Assembly: GCA_002839505.1 (NCBI GenBank)
Contig: PGYE01000001.1
Span: forward strand, 895,995 to 959,994
DNA length: 64,000 nucleotides
Origin: Candidatus Peregrinibacteria bacterium HGW-Peregrinibacteria-1
Lineage (GTDB): Bacteria; Patescibacteriota; Gracilibacteria; UBA1369; LOWO2-01-FULL-3
Direction: 5' to 3'
The stretch's first letter is position 1; each line of letters starts with the position of its first letter. The notes under the pieces are model-generated. The model saw only the letters and a program-made list of their open reading frames with translations, made no database searches and was not told the origin of the DNA. Shown here in pieces: positions 1 through 7,714 of the stretch. Both the position numbers and the translations under genes were made by a program.

Positions 1-339
1 AAGATTTATTACCAATAGGACAACTGAGAAAAACATATTCATCGGCGCCAGAACCAAATGGAAAAGAATGATATTCAAAGTAATCGGTGCCAACAAAATC
101 ATTGCAAACGGCACCCAAAAATTAAAAATCAAAGACACCCCTGCAATCAAAAACACCGCGTTCACAACAGGAAAAACATACCCTGAAGCCGCTAATGCCA
201 TCGCAAGATTACCCGCCTCCGGAGTCGAAGGTGGCGGCGTTACCCATCCAAAAATCCCATTCAAACCAAAATAAAGCAGAATCAACCCGGAAACACCCGC
301 AGAAATTCTATACAACACCCCGTTATTAATTTTGCTCAT
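1..339 (-). CDS. DoxX-like small membrane protein, 3' end cut off by window edge
   Basis: Translating the minus strand from the ATG at 339 gives 113 residues without a stop up to the window edge, so the C-terminus is missing. It starts MSKINNGVLYRIS, has a hydrophobic segment (GLILLYFGLNGIFGW), a second one (VFPVVNAVFLIAGVSLIF), and then WVPFAMILLAPITLNIILF followed by HLVLAP. A LLAP-x-T-x-N-I-x-LFH-x-x-LAP block like this is what I recall from DoxX/DoxX-like membrane proteins, whose exact role is mostly unclear. It lies about 100 bp downstream of gpmI on the same strand with no visible terminator between them. The family call is from memory of the motif and is moderate. Confidence 0.6.
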   Translation of the reverse strand, partial: MSKINNGVLYRISAGVSGLILLYFGLNGIFGWVTPPPSTPEAGNLAMALAASGYVFPVVNAVFLIAGVSLIFNFWVPFAMILLAPITLNIILFHLVLAPMNMFFSVVLLVINL

Positions 340-440
340 AAGAATCAGTTAAATGAATATACAAAGTCATTATAACCTCCCTCAGCAATATCCCAAACTC
401 AAAAACCAAGCACACTCAGAACATACCCACCTCTTTGCGC

Positions 441-1949
441 CTACTCAATCAGAGACTCTCCCGTCATCTCAATCGGCTTAGGCACACCCATTACTTCCAA
501 AATAGTCGGCGCCACATCCTGCAATCCAGTACTCCCACCTCGTAGCCGATACTCTTCCTCAGAAAGCAAAACAAAAAACACATCATTAAAAGTATGTGAT
601 GGACAAGCCTCCCCGTTTTCATATTTCATCATCTCAGCATTTCCATGATCCCCCGTCACCATTACGACATACCCCTTCTCTCGAGCCAGTAGCACAATGT
701 CGGCCAGACACTCATCAATCGACTCAACTGCTCTTACAGTGGCCTCAAAATCGCCACTATGCCCAACTAGGTCTGCATTAGCAAAATTAATCAAAACGAA
801 ATCGTACAAATTCCCCGCCTCCTCAAGCTTCTCAACGACTGCATCTCTAATCTCATATGAACTCATCTCCGGTTTCAGGTCATAAGACGGCACCTTTGGT
901 GATGGCACCAAGATATGATCTTCCCCCTCAAACGGATCTTTTCTTTGAGAATTGAAGAAAAAAGTAACATGTGGATACTTTTCCGTTTCCGCCACTCGTA
1001 ACTGCCTTTTACCAGCATGTGACAAAACCTCCCCCAAATTGTTCACAACAGGATTAGCCTGAAATAAAACCGGTGCAACCTTTGAATATGGCCCGAAACA
1101 GACAAAAAAAGGACGAACAACACCAAAATCATATACATTCTCCGTAAAAGTCGCCGTCAACTGCTTCGCTCTATCACTGCGATAATTAAAAAACACCACT
1201 GAATCCTCATTTCTAACCACGGCATCCCTGTTTAAAATAATCGGCTTCAAATAATAATCCGTATCAACACCATTGTTATACTGCTTGTCTACGGCCACAG
1301 AAACATCCTCAGCATTATCACCAATCCCCTGTGTCATCAAATCATAAGCAAATTTTGTCCTATCAATATTCTCATCTCTATCCATTGCAAAATACCGCCC
1401 CACAAGAGAAACAATCTCCCCCACACCTAGCTCTCGAATCTTTTCCTCAATCAACTCTAAATACCGCTTCACAGATCGCTCCGGCACATCGCGCCCATCC
1501 GCAATTGCATGAATATAGAGCTTTTCAACACCCTTATCTTTTGCCAGCTTCATCAAAGCGAACAAATGATCAATATGAGAATGAATCCCTTGGTCCGAAA
1601 TCATCCCCACTAAATGCAAAGCCGATCCATTTTTCTGACAATTAACAATTGCCTCAAGCAAAGGCGCCTTCTCAAAAAACTCTCCACTATCAATAGATCG
1701 GTTAATCTCCTGCAAAGACTGCCAAACAATGCGCCCCGCCCCTAAAGTAAAATGTCCGACCTCACTTCCACCCATCGTATTCGGCGGCAAACCCACACTC
1801 TCACTACAACAAGACAATTTAGTCATCAAGCCCTCACGCCTCAGTCTATCAATAAAGGGCGTGTCGGCCCTTGTCACCGCATTATAAGGACTATCAACGC
1901 CCTCCCCATAACCATCAATCACCACCAACATCACTTTCTGAGCAGCCAT
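441..1949 (-). CDS. gpmI: 2,3-bisphosphoglycerate-independent phosphoglycerate mutase
   Basis: Interconverts 3- and 2-phosphoglycerate in cytosolic glycolysis using two metal ions and a phosphoserine intermediate. The 502-residue length is normal for the family. The metal-binding start VVIDGYG (Asp12), the catalytic serine in GGSEVGH (Ser62, the canonical position), the HIADGRDVP-like block (here HAIADGRDVP) and the C-terminal TGDHGNAEMM and CPSHTFND metal ligands are all readable. The ATG at 1949 has no Shine-Dalgarno. A GATAAT -10-like element lies at 1975-1980 on the minus strand, between this gene and the upstream lipoprotein. As a core glycolytic gene it points to fermentative energy metabolism together with pta and ackA further on. 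Confidence 0.95.
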   Translation of the reverse strand: MAAQKVMLVVIDGYGEGVDSPYNAVTRADTPFIDRLRREGLMTKLSCCSESVGLPPNTMGGSEVGHFTLGAGRIVWQSLQEINRSIDSGEFFEKAPLLEAIVNCQKNGSALHLVGMISDQGIHSHIDHLFALMKLAKDKGVEKLYIHAIADGRDVPERSVKRYLELIEEKIRELGVGEIVSLVGRYFAMDRDENIDRTKFAYDLMTQGIGDNAEDVSVAVDKQYNNGVDTDYYLKPIILNRDAVVRNEDSVVFFNYRSDRAKQLTATFTENVYDFGVVRPFFVCFGPYSKVAPVLFQANPVVNNLGEVLSHAGKRQLRVAETEKYPHVTFFFNSQRKDPFEGEDHILVPSPKVPSYDLKPEMSSYEIRDAVVEKLEEAGNLYDFVLINFANADLVGHSGDFEATVRAVESIDECLADIVLLAREKGYVVMVTGDHGNAEMMKYENGEACPSHTFNDVFFVLLSEEEYRLRGGSTGLQDVAPTILEVMGVPKPIEMTGESLIE

Positions 1950-1994
1950 AATTTATAAATTAGTACCACTCAAAATTATCACAATTACCCAGAA

Positions 1995-2972
1995 CTACAA
2001 ATAGCTTTCGACTCTCAATACAGGCCTCGCTCCCTTCAACACCGTATACTCCTCTACCCTCGAAACATCACTGGCATACCGGCTGCTGTATCCTTCCTCG
2101 CGCCAAATAGGTCCACCATCATACTTGCTCAGGTAATCCCCACCTAGATCAGCACCTGTATAAAACTGCCTCTCATCAAGATACCCCTCATACTCAATCT
2201 TTTTATCACCGTAAGAATCCAAATAACCCTCCTCTAATCTCGGGTAATGATCATTTTTATCAACATACCCCTCAAAATCCCTATAGGCATCGCCATAATA
2301 ATTTGTAAAAGTTTCATTTCTGACAACACCTGAAGTGTCGCCTTGCTTCACATACCCCTCAAAAGCACTACCAGTAGCATCATTCACCGCAACATAACTT
2401 TCAGGCTGCTCCCCTCTATCGCCATACCTACCTAAATATGTTTCCGTTCTCGCCTCACCTCCGGCGGACTGCTCCAAATAGCCCTCCGCCACCCCAACAG
2501 CACCCTTGTTATACTCCACATATCCCTCCCTACTCACAGTATCCACCCTCAACTGATTAACCCGTCTCGCACCCGTCATATACGCCAATCTCTCATTTAC
2601 ATAGACATCCCGCAAACTATTCGCAAGATAGCTACTCCCACCATAACCTCCACGCCTTATCATTCCCGTTGATTCATCATAATAATAAGAATAATCACCG
2701 CCATTACTATAATCGTAAAAATTTTTACTATCAGCGCCAGCCCCCGACTTTGACACCACTCTCACACCAGCATTTCTATCCCAAGTCGCACACTCACACT
2801 CCCTAAAATCAGCATAGTAAGGACAATATTTATTCAAAGCAGCCAACCTATCAGCAGACACATTTGCACAATAAGAAATAACTTCACCTTCCGGAATCTC
2901 CTCGCCCCCACCAAACCAGGTACAACCGGTAAAAACCAGCATTCCCGACAATAAAATTATGATATTTTTCAT
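1995..2972 (-). CDS. Lipoprotein with a run of 14-residue E-x-Y-[VL] repeats
   Basis: I start at the ATG at 2972 because it gives a classic lipoprotein signal (MKNIIILLSGMLVFTGC); the frame stays open 27 codons upstream but that would bury the signal. After Cys17 there is a Cys-containing region (YCPYYADFRECEC) and a Gly/Tyr/Ser-rich stretch, then a striking series in which E-[GST]-Y-[VL] recurs almost exactly every 14 residues: EGYVEYNKGAVGVA, EGYLEQSAGGEART, ETYLGRYGDRGEQP, ESYVAVNDATGSAF, and so on to the final ESYL, about a dozen units with one or two longer spacings. Such periodic Tyr/Gly-rich units suggest a repetitive beta or solenoid fold exposed outside the membrane. I recognise no family. 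It lies 45 bp upstream of gpmI on the same strand. Confidence 0.8.
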   Translation of the reverse strand: MKNIIILLSGMLVFTGCTWFGGGEEIPEGEVISYCANVSADRLAALNKYCPYYADFRECECATWDRNAGVRVVSKSGAGADSKNFYDYSNGGDYSYYYDESTGMIRRGGYGGSSYLANSLRDVYVNERLAYMTGARRVNQLRVDTVSREGYVEYNKGAVGVAEGYLEQSAGGEARTETYLGRYGDRGEQPESYVAVNDATGSAFEGYVKQGDTSGVVRNETFTNYYGDAYRDFEGYVDKNDHYPRLEEGYLDSYGDKKIEYEGYLDERQFYTGADLGGDYLSKYDGGPIWREEGYSSRYASDVSRVEEYTVLKGARPVLRVESYL

Positions 2973-3060
2973 AAACAAACAATTACAGTCCTTCTGTATA
3001 TAACAAAAAGGAGCTTTTGTCAACACTGTCGGGCGACACATGACCCTACTCACCTCGCCA

Positions 3061-3088
3061 TTGACAAATTAATCAATAATTATAAACT
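3061..3088 (+). promoter_or_regulatory. Promoter for the Tat-exported protein
   Basis: TTGACA at 3061-3066 followed after 16 nt by TAAACT at 3083-3088. Predicted start of transcription is near 3095, about 20 nt before the ATG at 3117, which fits the short leaders seen elsewhere in the window. Confidence 0.6.
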
Positions 3089-3116
3089 GGGGAACCTTTA
3101 ACACCACTATATTCAC

Positions 3117-4076
3117 ATGAATTTGACTCAAAACCCCATTGAAGACTTAACTACTGCGCCTAACACAGTGCCAGCTAACAACTTAAGTCGCCGAGATTTC
3201 ATTCAATTCATTAGCGCCGCAATCGCAACAGCCACTTTGAGCGCCTGTAGTAGTGAAGAAAGAAAAGCCAAGCCCAAATTAACTCCTGCTCCCGCCCCCC
3301 TAGCGAAAATTACCGACAAAGAAATTTCAAATGAAACCATAGTATCCATTGAAAGAGGTTTTAAAGCCTTTGAGGCTGAAATTCGACCACTCTTAAAGAA
3401 CCTTCCCCCAGACTTGACGAATCTAATAAATAGGCAATTTGAACTAATGGATCTCAACTTAGATAATCCCTACAAAGAAGCTCACACCTTTCACCACGAA
3501 TATCAAAAAGCGGGAGGAAAATCCCCCACCAACAAAACACATTATTTTAGATACAAATATAGCAGTGACAAACCAAAAGTTGAGTTCATCGCCTCATTTA
3601 CCCGAGGCTCCAGAACAATAAATATACACAGAGGATTTAACCCCAATAACAAACTACACCAGCTCTATTTATTTCACGAACTCGTACACGCCTCTCAGGA
3701 TCTTATCGCACGCCATAATCAGGACACACCAAGCTATCTGAACTCACTAGAAATCGGCATCAATGCCTTTGAAGAAGGTTTCGCCTACGGACAAGAAATT
3801 GAATTGCTAAATGCCCTTCTTGGTAATGCCCTTGAACACAGATTTAATACCGGAGGAAGTTTTAATGATAGCGAGATACAGGCATTCATGAAGTGGTTAG
3901 AAATTCCAACTGGTGATTTTCTTTTATTCAAAAGTCTAATAATTATCGCACAAAATTATTATCCCGAAAGAAACCCAAATGGTAAAAACCTCATAAATTT
4001 TATCATTCAAGAATATAAAGCACTTGGTAAAAAAATTTACATCATTGATAAAAATGGGGGAATACATTATTTCTAA
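3117..4076 (+). CDS. Tat-exported putative zinc metalloprotease (HExxH)
   Basis: The N-terminus has a twin-arginine signal, SRRDFIQF, followed by a hydrophobic Ala-rich stretch and LSACSS, which looks like a lipobox, so the product is probably exported folded and lipidated. The mature part contains FHELVHASQD, an HExxH zinc-binding and catalytic signature, with EEGFAYGQE downstream supplying a possible third ligand (Glu). The 319-residue protein is otherwise unfamiliar. No tat genes are in the window. It stands alone between a minus-strand lipoprotein and a minus-strand redoxin. Protease activity is inferred from the motif only. Confidence 0.7.
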   Translation: MNLTQNPIEDLTTAPNTVPANNLSRRDFIQFISAAIATATLSACSSEERKAKPKLTPAPAPLAKITDKEISNETIVSIERGFKAFEAEIRPLLKNLPPDLTNLINRQFELMDLNLDNPYKEAHTFHHEYQKAGGKSPTNKTHYFRYKYSSDKPKVEFIASFTRGSRTINIHRGFNPNNKLHQLYLFHELVHASQDLIARHNQDTPSYLNSLEIGINAFEEGFAYGQEIELLNALLGNALEHRFNTGGSFNDSEIQAFMKWLEIPTGDFLLFKSLIIIAQNYYPERNPNGKNLINFIIQEYKALGKKIYIIDKNGGIHYF

Positions 4077-4093
4077 GTATTTTCCCTGAAAAA

Positions 4094-4630
4094 TCATGCA
4101 CTATCATCAGCCCCTTGCCACTTAATCGAACACCCCATCGACGGATTTTGAACCTCCAAAGAAACCTCATCACGCAACATATTAGCCAAAAATCGATCCA
4201 ACTCCCCATCATCAATTCTACCGTGATACCTCAACTCCCGCCCCTCATCAAAAACAAAAATATCAGGCGTACATTGAGCTCCATATCGCTTTGCCACCAT
4301 CTGGGTTTCGTCCAACAAATAAGGGAAGTTCATTCGATATAATTTTGCCTGCTCAGCCATATTTACTAAGTTTTCATCTGGATAATCCGGATGAAAATTG
4401 GGATTAATCCCGACAAAATTCACCTCTTGGTTCAAATATTTTAACTGCAAATCAACCAAATCCTTCCAAATCCGCTGAACATATGGGCAATGATTACACA
4501 TAAAAACAACCACCAACACCTTGGCATGATCAAAATTCATCAAAGAATAAAACTTGCCGTCAATTCCCTGCAGATTAAAATCTTGAGCCGGCGACCCCAA
4601 CTCCAAATTGGCAGAACTCAATAGCACCAT
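4094..4630 (-). CDS. Thioredoxin-fold redoxin family protein
   Basis: 178 residues with the AhpC/TSA-redoxin layout: GSPAQDFNLQGIDGK at the start, then VVVFMCNHCPYV carrying a CxxC (C-N-H-C) active site, then the cis-Pro region in YGAQCTPDIFVFD, and a C-terminal SMGCSIKW. The MCNHCPYV and GCSIKW blocks are typical of a widespread thioredoxin-like family that I recall as peroxiredoxin-like or redoxin-domain proteins of unclear substrate. It has no signal peptide, so it is cytosolic. Likely role: thiol-disulfide exchange or peroxide detoxification. Its 3' end converges on the metalloprotease gene with an 18-bp gap. Confidence 0.85.
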   Translation of the reverse strand: MVLLSSANLELGSPAQDFNLQGIDGKFYSLMNFDHAKVLVVVFMCNHCPYVQRIWKDLVDLQLKYLNQEVNFVGINPNFHPDYPDENLVNMAEQAKLYRMNFPYLLDETQMVAKRYGAQCTPDIFVFDEGRELRYHGRIDDGELDRFLANMLRDEVSLEVQNPSMGCSIKWQGADDSA

Positions 4631-4666
4631 GCAATAGTTTATAGAACACCAAAACTATACAACAAA

Positions 4667-4885
4667 CTAGTTCAAATCTCCACTCAAAATAATATCCCAA
4701 TCCGCACCCAATTGCCGTGCCAATTCTCGCACCTCATCCTGCGTTGTTTCCACAAATTTTCCCCGCGCATTACTATAGACCATGCGTACAGAAGGCGACC
4801 CCTCCACTAAACTAGCCTCGTCATTTACCACAACTTCCTCCCCAGAATAGCTATCCACCGCTCTACTACCAAATTTTGAAGACAT
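4667..4885 (-). CDS. Small protein of unknown function (72 aa)
   Basis: ATG at 4885, stop at 4667, on the same strand as the redoxin and 36 bp upstream of it. The product is acidic and soluble, with an apparent beta-rich N-terminal part (VVVNDEASLVEG, VRMVYSN) and a helical end (TTQDEVRELARQLG) finishing in DIILSGDLN. I do not recognise it. Codon use matches neighbouring minus-strand genes, which supports it being real; placement between two genes on the same strand suggests co-transcription with the redoxin. Confidence 0.6.
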   Translation of the reverse strand: MSSKFGSRAVDSYSGEEVVVNDEASLVEGSPSVRMVYSNARGKFVETTQDEVRELARQLGADWDIILSGDLN

Positions 4886-4950
4886 AACTAATTGATTAAT
4901 TTAATTTGCCAATGCAATTTACAGATTAAATTAATATTTTCAAGCTCAAA

Positions 4951-6210
4951 TTAGAACAAAAAGGCCACACCGGCCCCAGCCGCAACCATCGAAGCAAACA
5001 CCAAAAATATTTTCAGACCCACCTTCGGATTTCCAAACAACATAAAAATCCCCGCCTTCACAAAAGTATTAGTGACCGCAGCAATCATAATCGCATACCT
5101 ACCAGCCTCCAAATCAAGTCCGTCATTCACCAGATTAGCCACCGATATTGTTATCGCATCAACATCAACAACTCCAGAAACCAAACTCGTCACATACAAC
5201 ACTCCATCCCCCGTATAACTATTCGCAAATTTAGTCAAAAACAGAACCACACTAAAAAACAGAGCAAATTTAATAGCCGGCCCCAGCCGGAAAGGGCTCT
5301 TAATCATCTCGACCTGCTCCTGTATCTTTTCTTCCTCTCCTCCCTTCTTCTCATGCCAATATAGCCAAGTCGCAACAGCCACACCAACACCTCCAGCAAC
5401 CGCCAACGGCAAAACCAAAGTCACAAACAACTCCCTGTTGATAACAAAAACCTCAACCAAAACACGGAAAAACATTGCACTACTTGCGACCACCACCGCG
5501 ACCAAATATGGCGTAGTGACCGATTTATTCTTCTTACTTTCAATCGAATAGCTCGATGTCAGAGCCGTACTGGAAATAAAACCGGCAAAAAATCCGGTCA
5601 ACACAATCCCCTTCTTATCACCAAAAATTTTTATCGCAATATAACTCAAAAACGATATCCCCGAAATAAAAGTCACCATCAGCCATATCATATAAGGATT
5701 GAAAAACTCAAAAGGGCCATACCCCTGATTCGGCAACAGTGGCAAAACAACAAAAACCACGATCAAAAATTCAATAGCCGAAATTAATTCCTGAGCCTCC
5801 AGTTTAAATGTCCAATTATGAATAGCATCCTTAAAATAAAGCAATCCCCACACAATTAAAGCCGCCACCGTCCCCAAGAAAAACTCCTCCACTCCAATCA
5901 ATATTCCAATCATAAAACAAGACATCGCCGCTATCTCAGTCGTTGCACCAAAACTATCAAACTTCTTCGAACTCACAATATAGTAAGCAATCAGGATCCC
6001 CATAAACCCAAAACTCAAAAACGCCGAAAACCAAACCGAATAACTATGCAAAACAGATGTCAAAAACCCCAACATCCCAATCATCGAAAATGTCCTCACC
6101 CCGGCAAAAGACTCCCGTCCCCTCTTAAGGCTACTCCTCTCTCGTTCAATACCTATAAGGCTAGACAATAGTAGTGTCGATCCTAGTTGTTGAAAAGTTA
6201 TAAAATCCAT
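4951..6210 (-). CDS. MgtC/SapB family membrane protein with DUF4010
   Basis: The ATG at 6210 is chosen over an in-frame TTG at 6228. The N-terminal third is MgtC/SapB-like: LLLSSLIGIERERSS with the characteristic GxERE, then GVRTFSMIGMLG. The C-terminal part is a multi-pass DUF4010 domain (GVVDVDAITIS, VANLVNDG). About a dozen hydrophobic segments are visible, so it is an integral membrane protein. MgtC proteins are tied to magnesium stress and membrane energetics; the function of this two-domain version is not settled. A TATAAT-like element immediately before the ATG on the minus strand (about 6219-6224) suggests an almost leaderless transcript. Confidence 0.85.
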   Translation of the reverse strand: MDFITFQQLGSTLLLSSLIGIERERSSLKRGRESFAGVRTFSMIGMLGFLTSVLHSYSVWFSAFLSFGFMGILIAYYIVSSKKFDSFGATTEIAAMSCFMIGILIGVEEFFLGTVAALIVWGLLYFKDAIHNWTFKLEAQELISAIEFLIVVFVVLPLLPNQGYGPFEFFNPYMIWLMVTFISGISFLSYIAIKIFGDKKGIVLTGFFAGFISSTALTSSYSIESKKNKSVTTPYLVAVVVASSAMFFRVLVEVFVINRELFVTLVLPLAVAGGVGVAVATWLYWHEKKGGEEEKIQEQVEMIKSPFRLGPAIKFALFFSVVLFLTKFANSYTGDGVLYVTSLVSGVVDVDAITISVANLVNDGLDLEAGRYAIMIAAVTNTFVKAGIFMLFGNPKVGLKIFLVFASMVAAGAGVAFLF

Positions 6211-6228
6211 CAGGGAATTATAACACAA

Positions 6229-6255
6229 AAGACTCTCCGGAATCCAGAGAGTCTT
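6229..6255 (-). terminator. Terminator downstream of rpmB
   Basis: A perfect 9-bp inverted repeat, AAGACTCTC (6229-6237) with GAGAGTCTT (6247-6255) and a 9-nt loop. Read on the minus strand it is followed by TTTT. It sits 20 bp past the rpmB stop codon. Confidence 0.75.
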
Positions 6256-6274
6256 CTAACTAAAACCTTATGGC

Positions 6275-6481
6275 TTACACCATCAATTTATCCAGCTTTT
6301 TAATACCTGCAGTTGAAACTCTCATCTTTTTCATAACCATTTTCCCAGTCTTCTCATCCAAAACTCTCACCTTCTTAACCTGAAGGTTCGGAAGATATCT
6401 TCTGCGAGTACTACGATTAGAGTGACTTCTAGTATTACCAGCCGATGGCTTTTTACCTGTAATTTTACAAACTTTTGACAT
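6275..6481 (-). CDS. rpmB: 50S ribosomal protein bL28
   Basis: 68 residues from the ATG at 6481, starting [16 protein letters not shown], the family's N-terminal signature, followed by a basic [13 protein letters not shown] segment and a C-terminal [10 protein letters not shown]. It is a large-subunit ribosomal protein. It is transcribed alone, with a hairpin terminator immediately downstream. An upstream in-frame start at 6505 would add eight hydrophobic residues not seen in L28 and is rejected. Confidence 0.95.
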   Translation of the reverse strand: MSKVCKITGKKPSAGNTRSHSNRSTRRRYLPNLQVKKVRVLDEKTGKMVMKKMRVSTAGIKKLDKLMV

Positions 6482-6554
6482 AATTGCGCTTAAAAGTACC
6501 AGCATTCTATCAATATTTTCTCAAAGCGCAACACTTTTTTACCCAAAACTTACA

Positions 6555-7394
6555 TCACTTAATCTTCAGACTATCAACCAAATCACTAAAATCATCATAG
6601 TAGTCAACAACAAACTGACTCTTACCTCTCAAATTAATTTCATAAATAAGCTCGGCTTTTGAATCAAAAATAAAATAATGCTTAGCAGCAAAATCCCCCA
6701 ACCCCTCATCCACAACCACCCCTTCACCAAACTCACCGTCCACAAAAGATATCGTGAACCCCCGATACCTATCTCCCACCATCTCATAAATATCTTTCCA
6801 CCTTTGGACATTTTCGTTCACACTCACATCAATATTAATCACAATATCCGCCCAGTCTCTGATCGTCTCATCATAAGTATTAAAATTTTTTGTCATTCTC
6901 AGACCTCGTCCTCCAGGCAAATAAGCCGTCTCCCAATCCTCCAACACTCCGACCGCAAAACCAAACTCTTCACTATAATATTCCCTTTTATCGGAAAAAC
7001 TTTCGCTAATACCACGCACTCTATCTCGACAACTTCCACTAACAGTATCATCAGTAATCACAAAATAGAAAAACCCATTAGCCGACGAGTTTATTTTCGA
7101 CAAATCTCGCTTAAAATGAGTCTTTGAAGTCAAATCCTCCTCCAAATCAAAACCATAAACCCCACTGCAGTCCGCCAACTCAAAAGTCCCCTCATCAAAA
7201 ATTTCCTCACTATTGTACTGAAAATAAAACTTCGCTCCCTCGTTATTCACCACCTCATAAAACCGTTTCTCACCCGCCTCAAGATCAAAAAGAGACTCTT
7301 CCTGTAAGATCGCCTCAAGTTCCACAAGCGACCTGTCGGACTCAGCCGAGCAAGCCAAAAAAAACAAAGGCAACAACAAAAAGATTTTTTTCAT
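6555..7394 (-). CDS. Lipoprotein of unknown function
   Basis: Signal and lipobox are clear: MKKIFLLLPLFFLACSAES, with Cys15 as the lipidation site. The mature part is acidic. Residues around 140-275 (EYYSEEFGFAVGVLEDWE, later LIYEINLRGKS and a final DDFSDLVDSLKIK) resemble the PsbP-like arrangement of F-x-P-x-W followed by a beta sheet and a closing helix, as in many small extracytoplasmic lipoproteins, but this is only a loose impression. It precedes rpmB on the same strand by about 75 bp. Probably an envelope protein; substrate unknown. Confidence 0.75.
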   Translation of the reverse strand: MKKIFLLLPLFFLACSAESDRSLVELEAILQEESLFDLEAGEKRFYEVVNNEGAKFYFQYNSEEIFDEGTFELADCSGVYGFDLEEDLTSKTHFKRDLSKINSSANGFFYFVITDDTVSGSCRDRVRGISESFSDKREYYSEEFGFAVGVLEDWETAYLPGGRGLRMTKNFNTYDETIRDWADIVINIDVSVNENVQRWKDIYEMVGDRYRGFTISFVDGEFGEGVVVDEGLGDFAAKHYFIFDSKAELIYEINLRGKSQFVVDYYDDFSDLVDSLKIK

Positions 7395-7435
7395 AACAAC
7401 ACTCTAGATTTATACCGCCAAAAAGCAAGAAAAAT

Positions 7436-7464
7436 TTGACATAAAGGCCGAAATTAAATATCTT
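7436..7464 (+). promoter_or_regulatory. Promoter of the 53-aa basic protein gene
   Basis: TTGACA at 7436-7441, a 17-nt spacer, and TATCTT at 7459-7464. Transcription would begin about 25 nt before the ATG at 7496. A perfect -35 and ideal spacing make this one of the clearer promoters in the window. Confidence 0.7.
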
Positions 7465-7495
7465 TGCGCAGCACTATTTAAAACACTCAGACAAC

Positions 7496-7657
7496 ATGAC
7501 TAATAAGCACGCCAGTAAACAACACGGACTAGTTGGAAACATCCGACCTAAAAGCAAACTACGCAACAGACGCAACAAACAACTTGCTAAGGCCAGAAAA
7601 GAAGAAAGAAATGTAGTAACGACTACAAACCTCGATCAGTTCGTACAAGCTAAATAA
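7496..7657 (+). CDS. Small highly basic protein (53 aa)
   Basis: ATG at 7496, TAA at 7655-7657. The product begins MTNKHASKQHGLVGN and is dominated by Lys/Arg in the middle (KSKLRNRRNKQLAKARKEER) before a neutral tail ending FVQAK. It has its own strong promoter and a strong terminator 28 bp after the stop, so this is a genuine monocistronic gene. Charge and size resemble small ribosomal or other nucleic-acid-binding proteins, but I cannot match it to a named ribosomal protein. Confidence 0.75.
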   Translation: MTNKHASKQHGLVGNIRPKSKLRNRRNKQLAKARKEERNVVTTTNLDQFVQAK

Positions 7658-7685
7658 ATTTTGGACAAACCTAAGTAAATGCTAG

Positions 7686-7714
7686 AAGCGCCCCACATCA
7701 CGGGCGCTTTTTTT
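7686..7714 (+). terminator. Strong terminator shared by convergent genes
   Basis: AAGCGCCC (7686-7693) pairs with GGGCGCTT (7702-7709) and is followed by a T-run to 7714. The stop codon of folC on the opposite strand (7698-7700) lies in the loop, so folC ends inside the neighbour's terminator. Confidence 0.9.

Noticed and set aside
68-274. Plus-strand frame at the window start
   Set aside because: It is the shadow of the minus-strand DoxX-like gene, whose translation gives coherent membrane helices.
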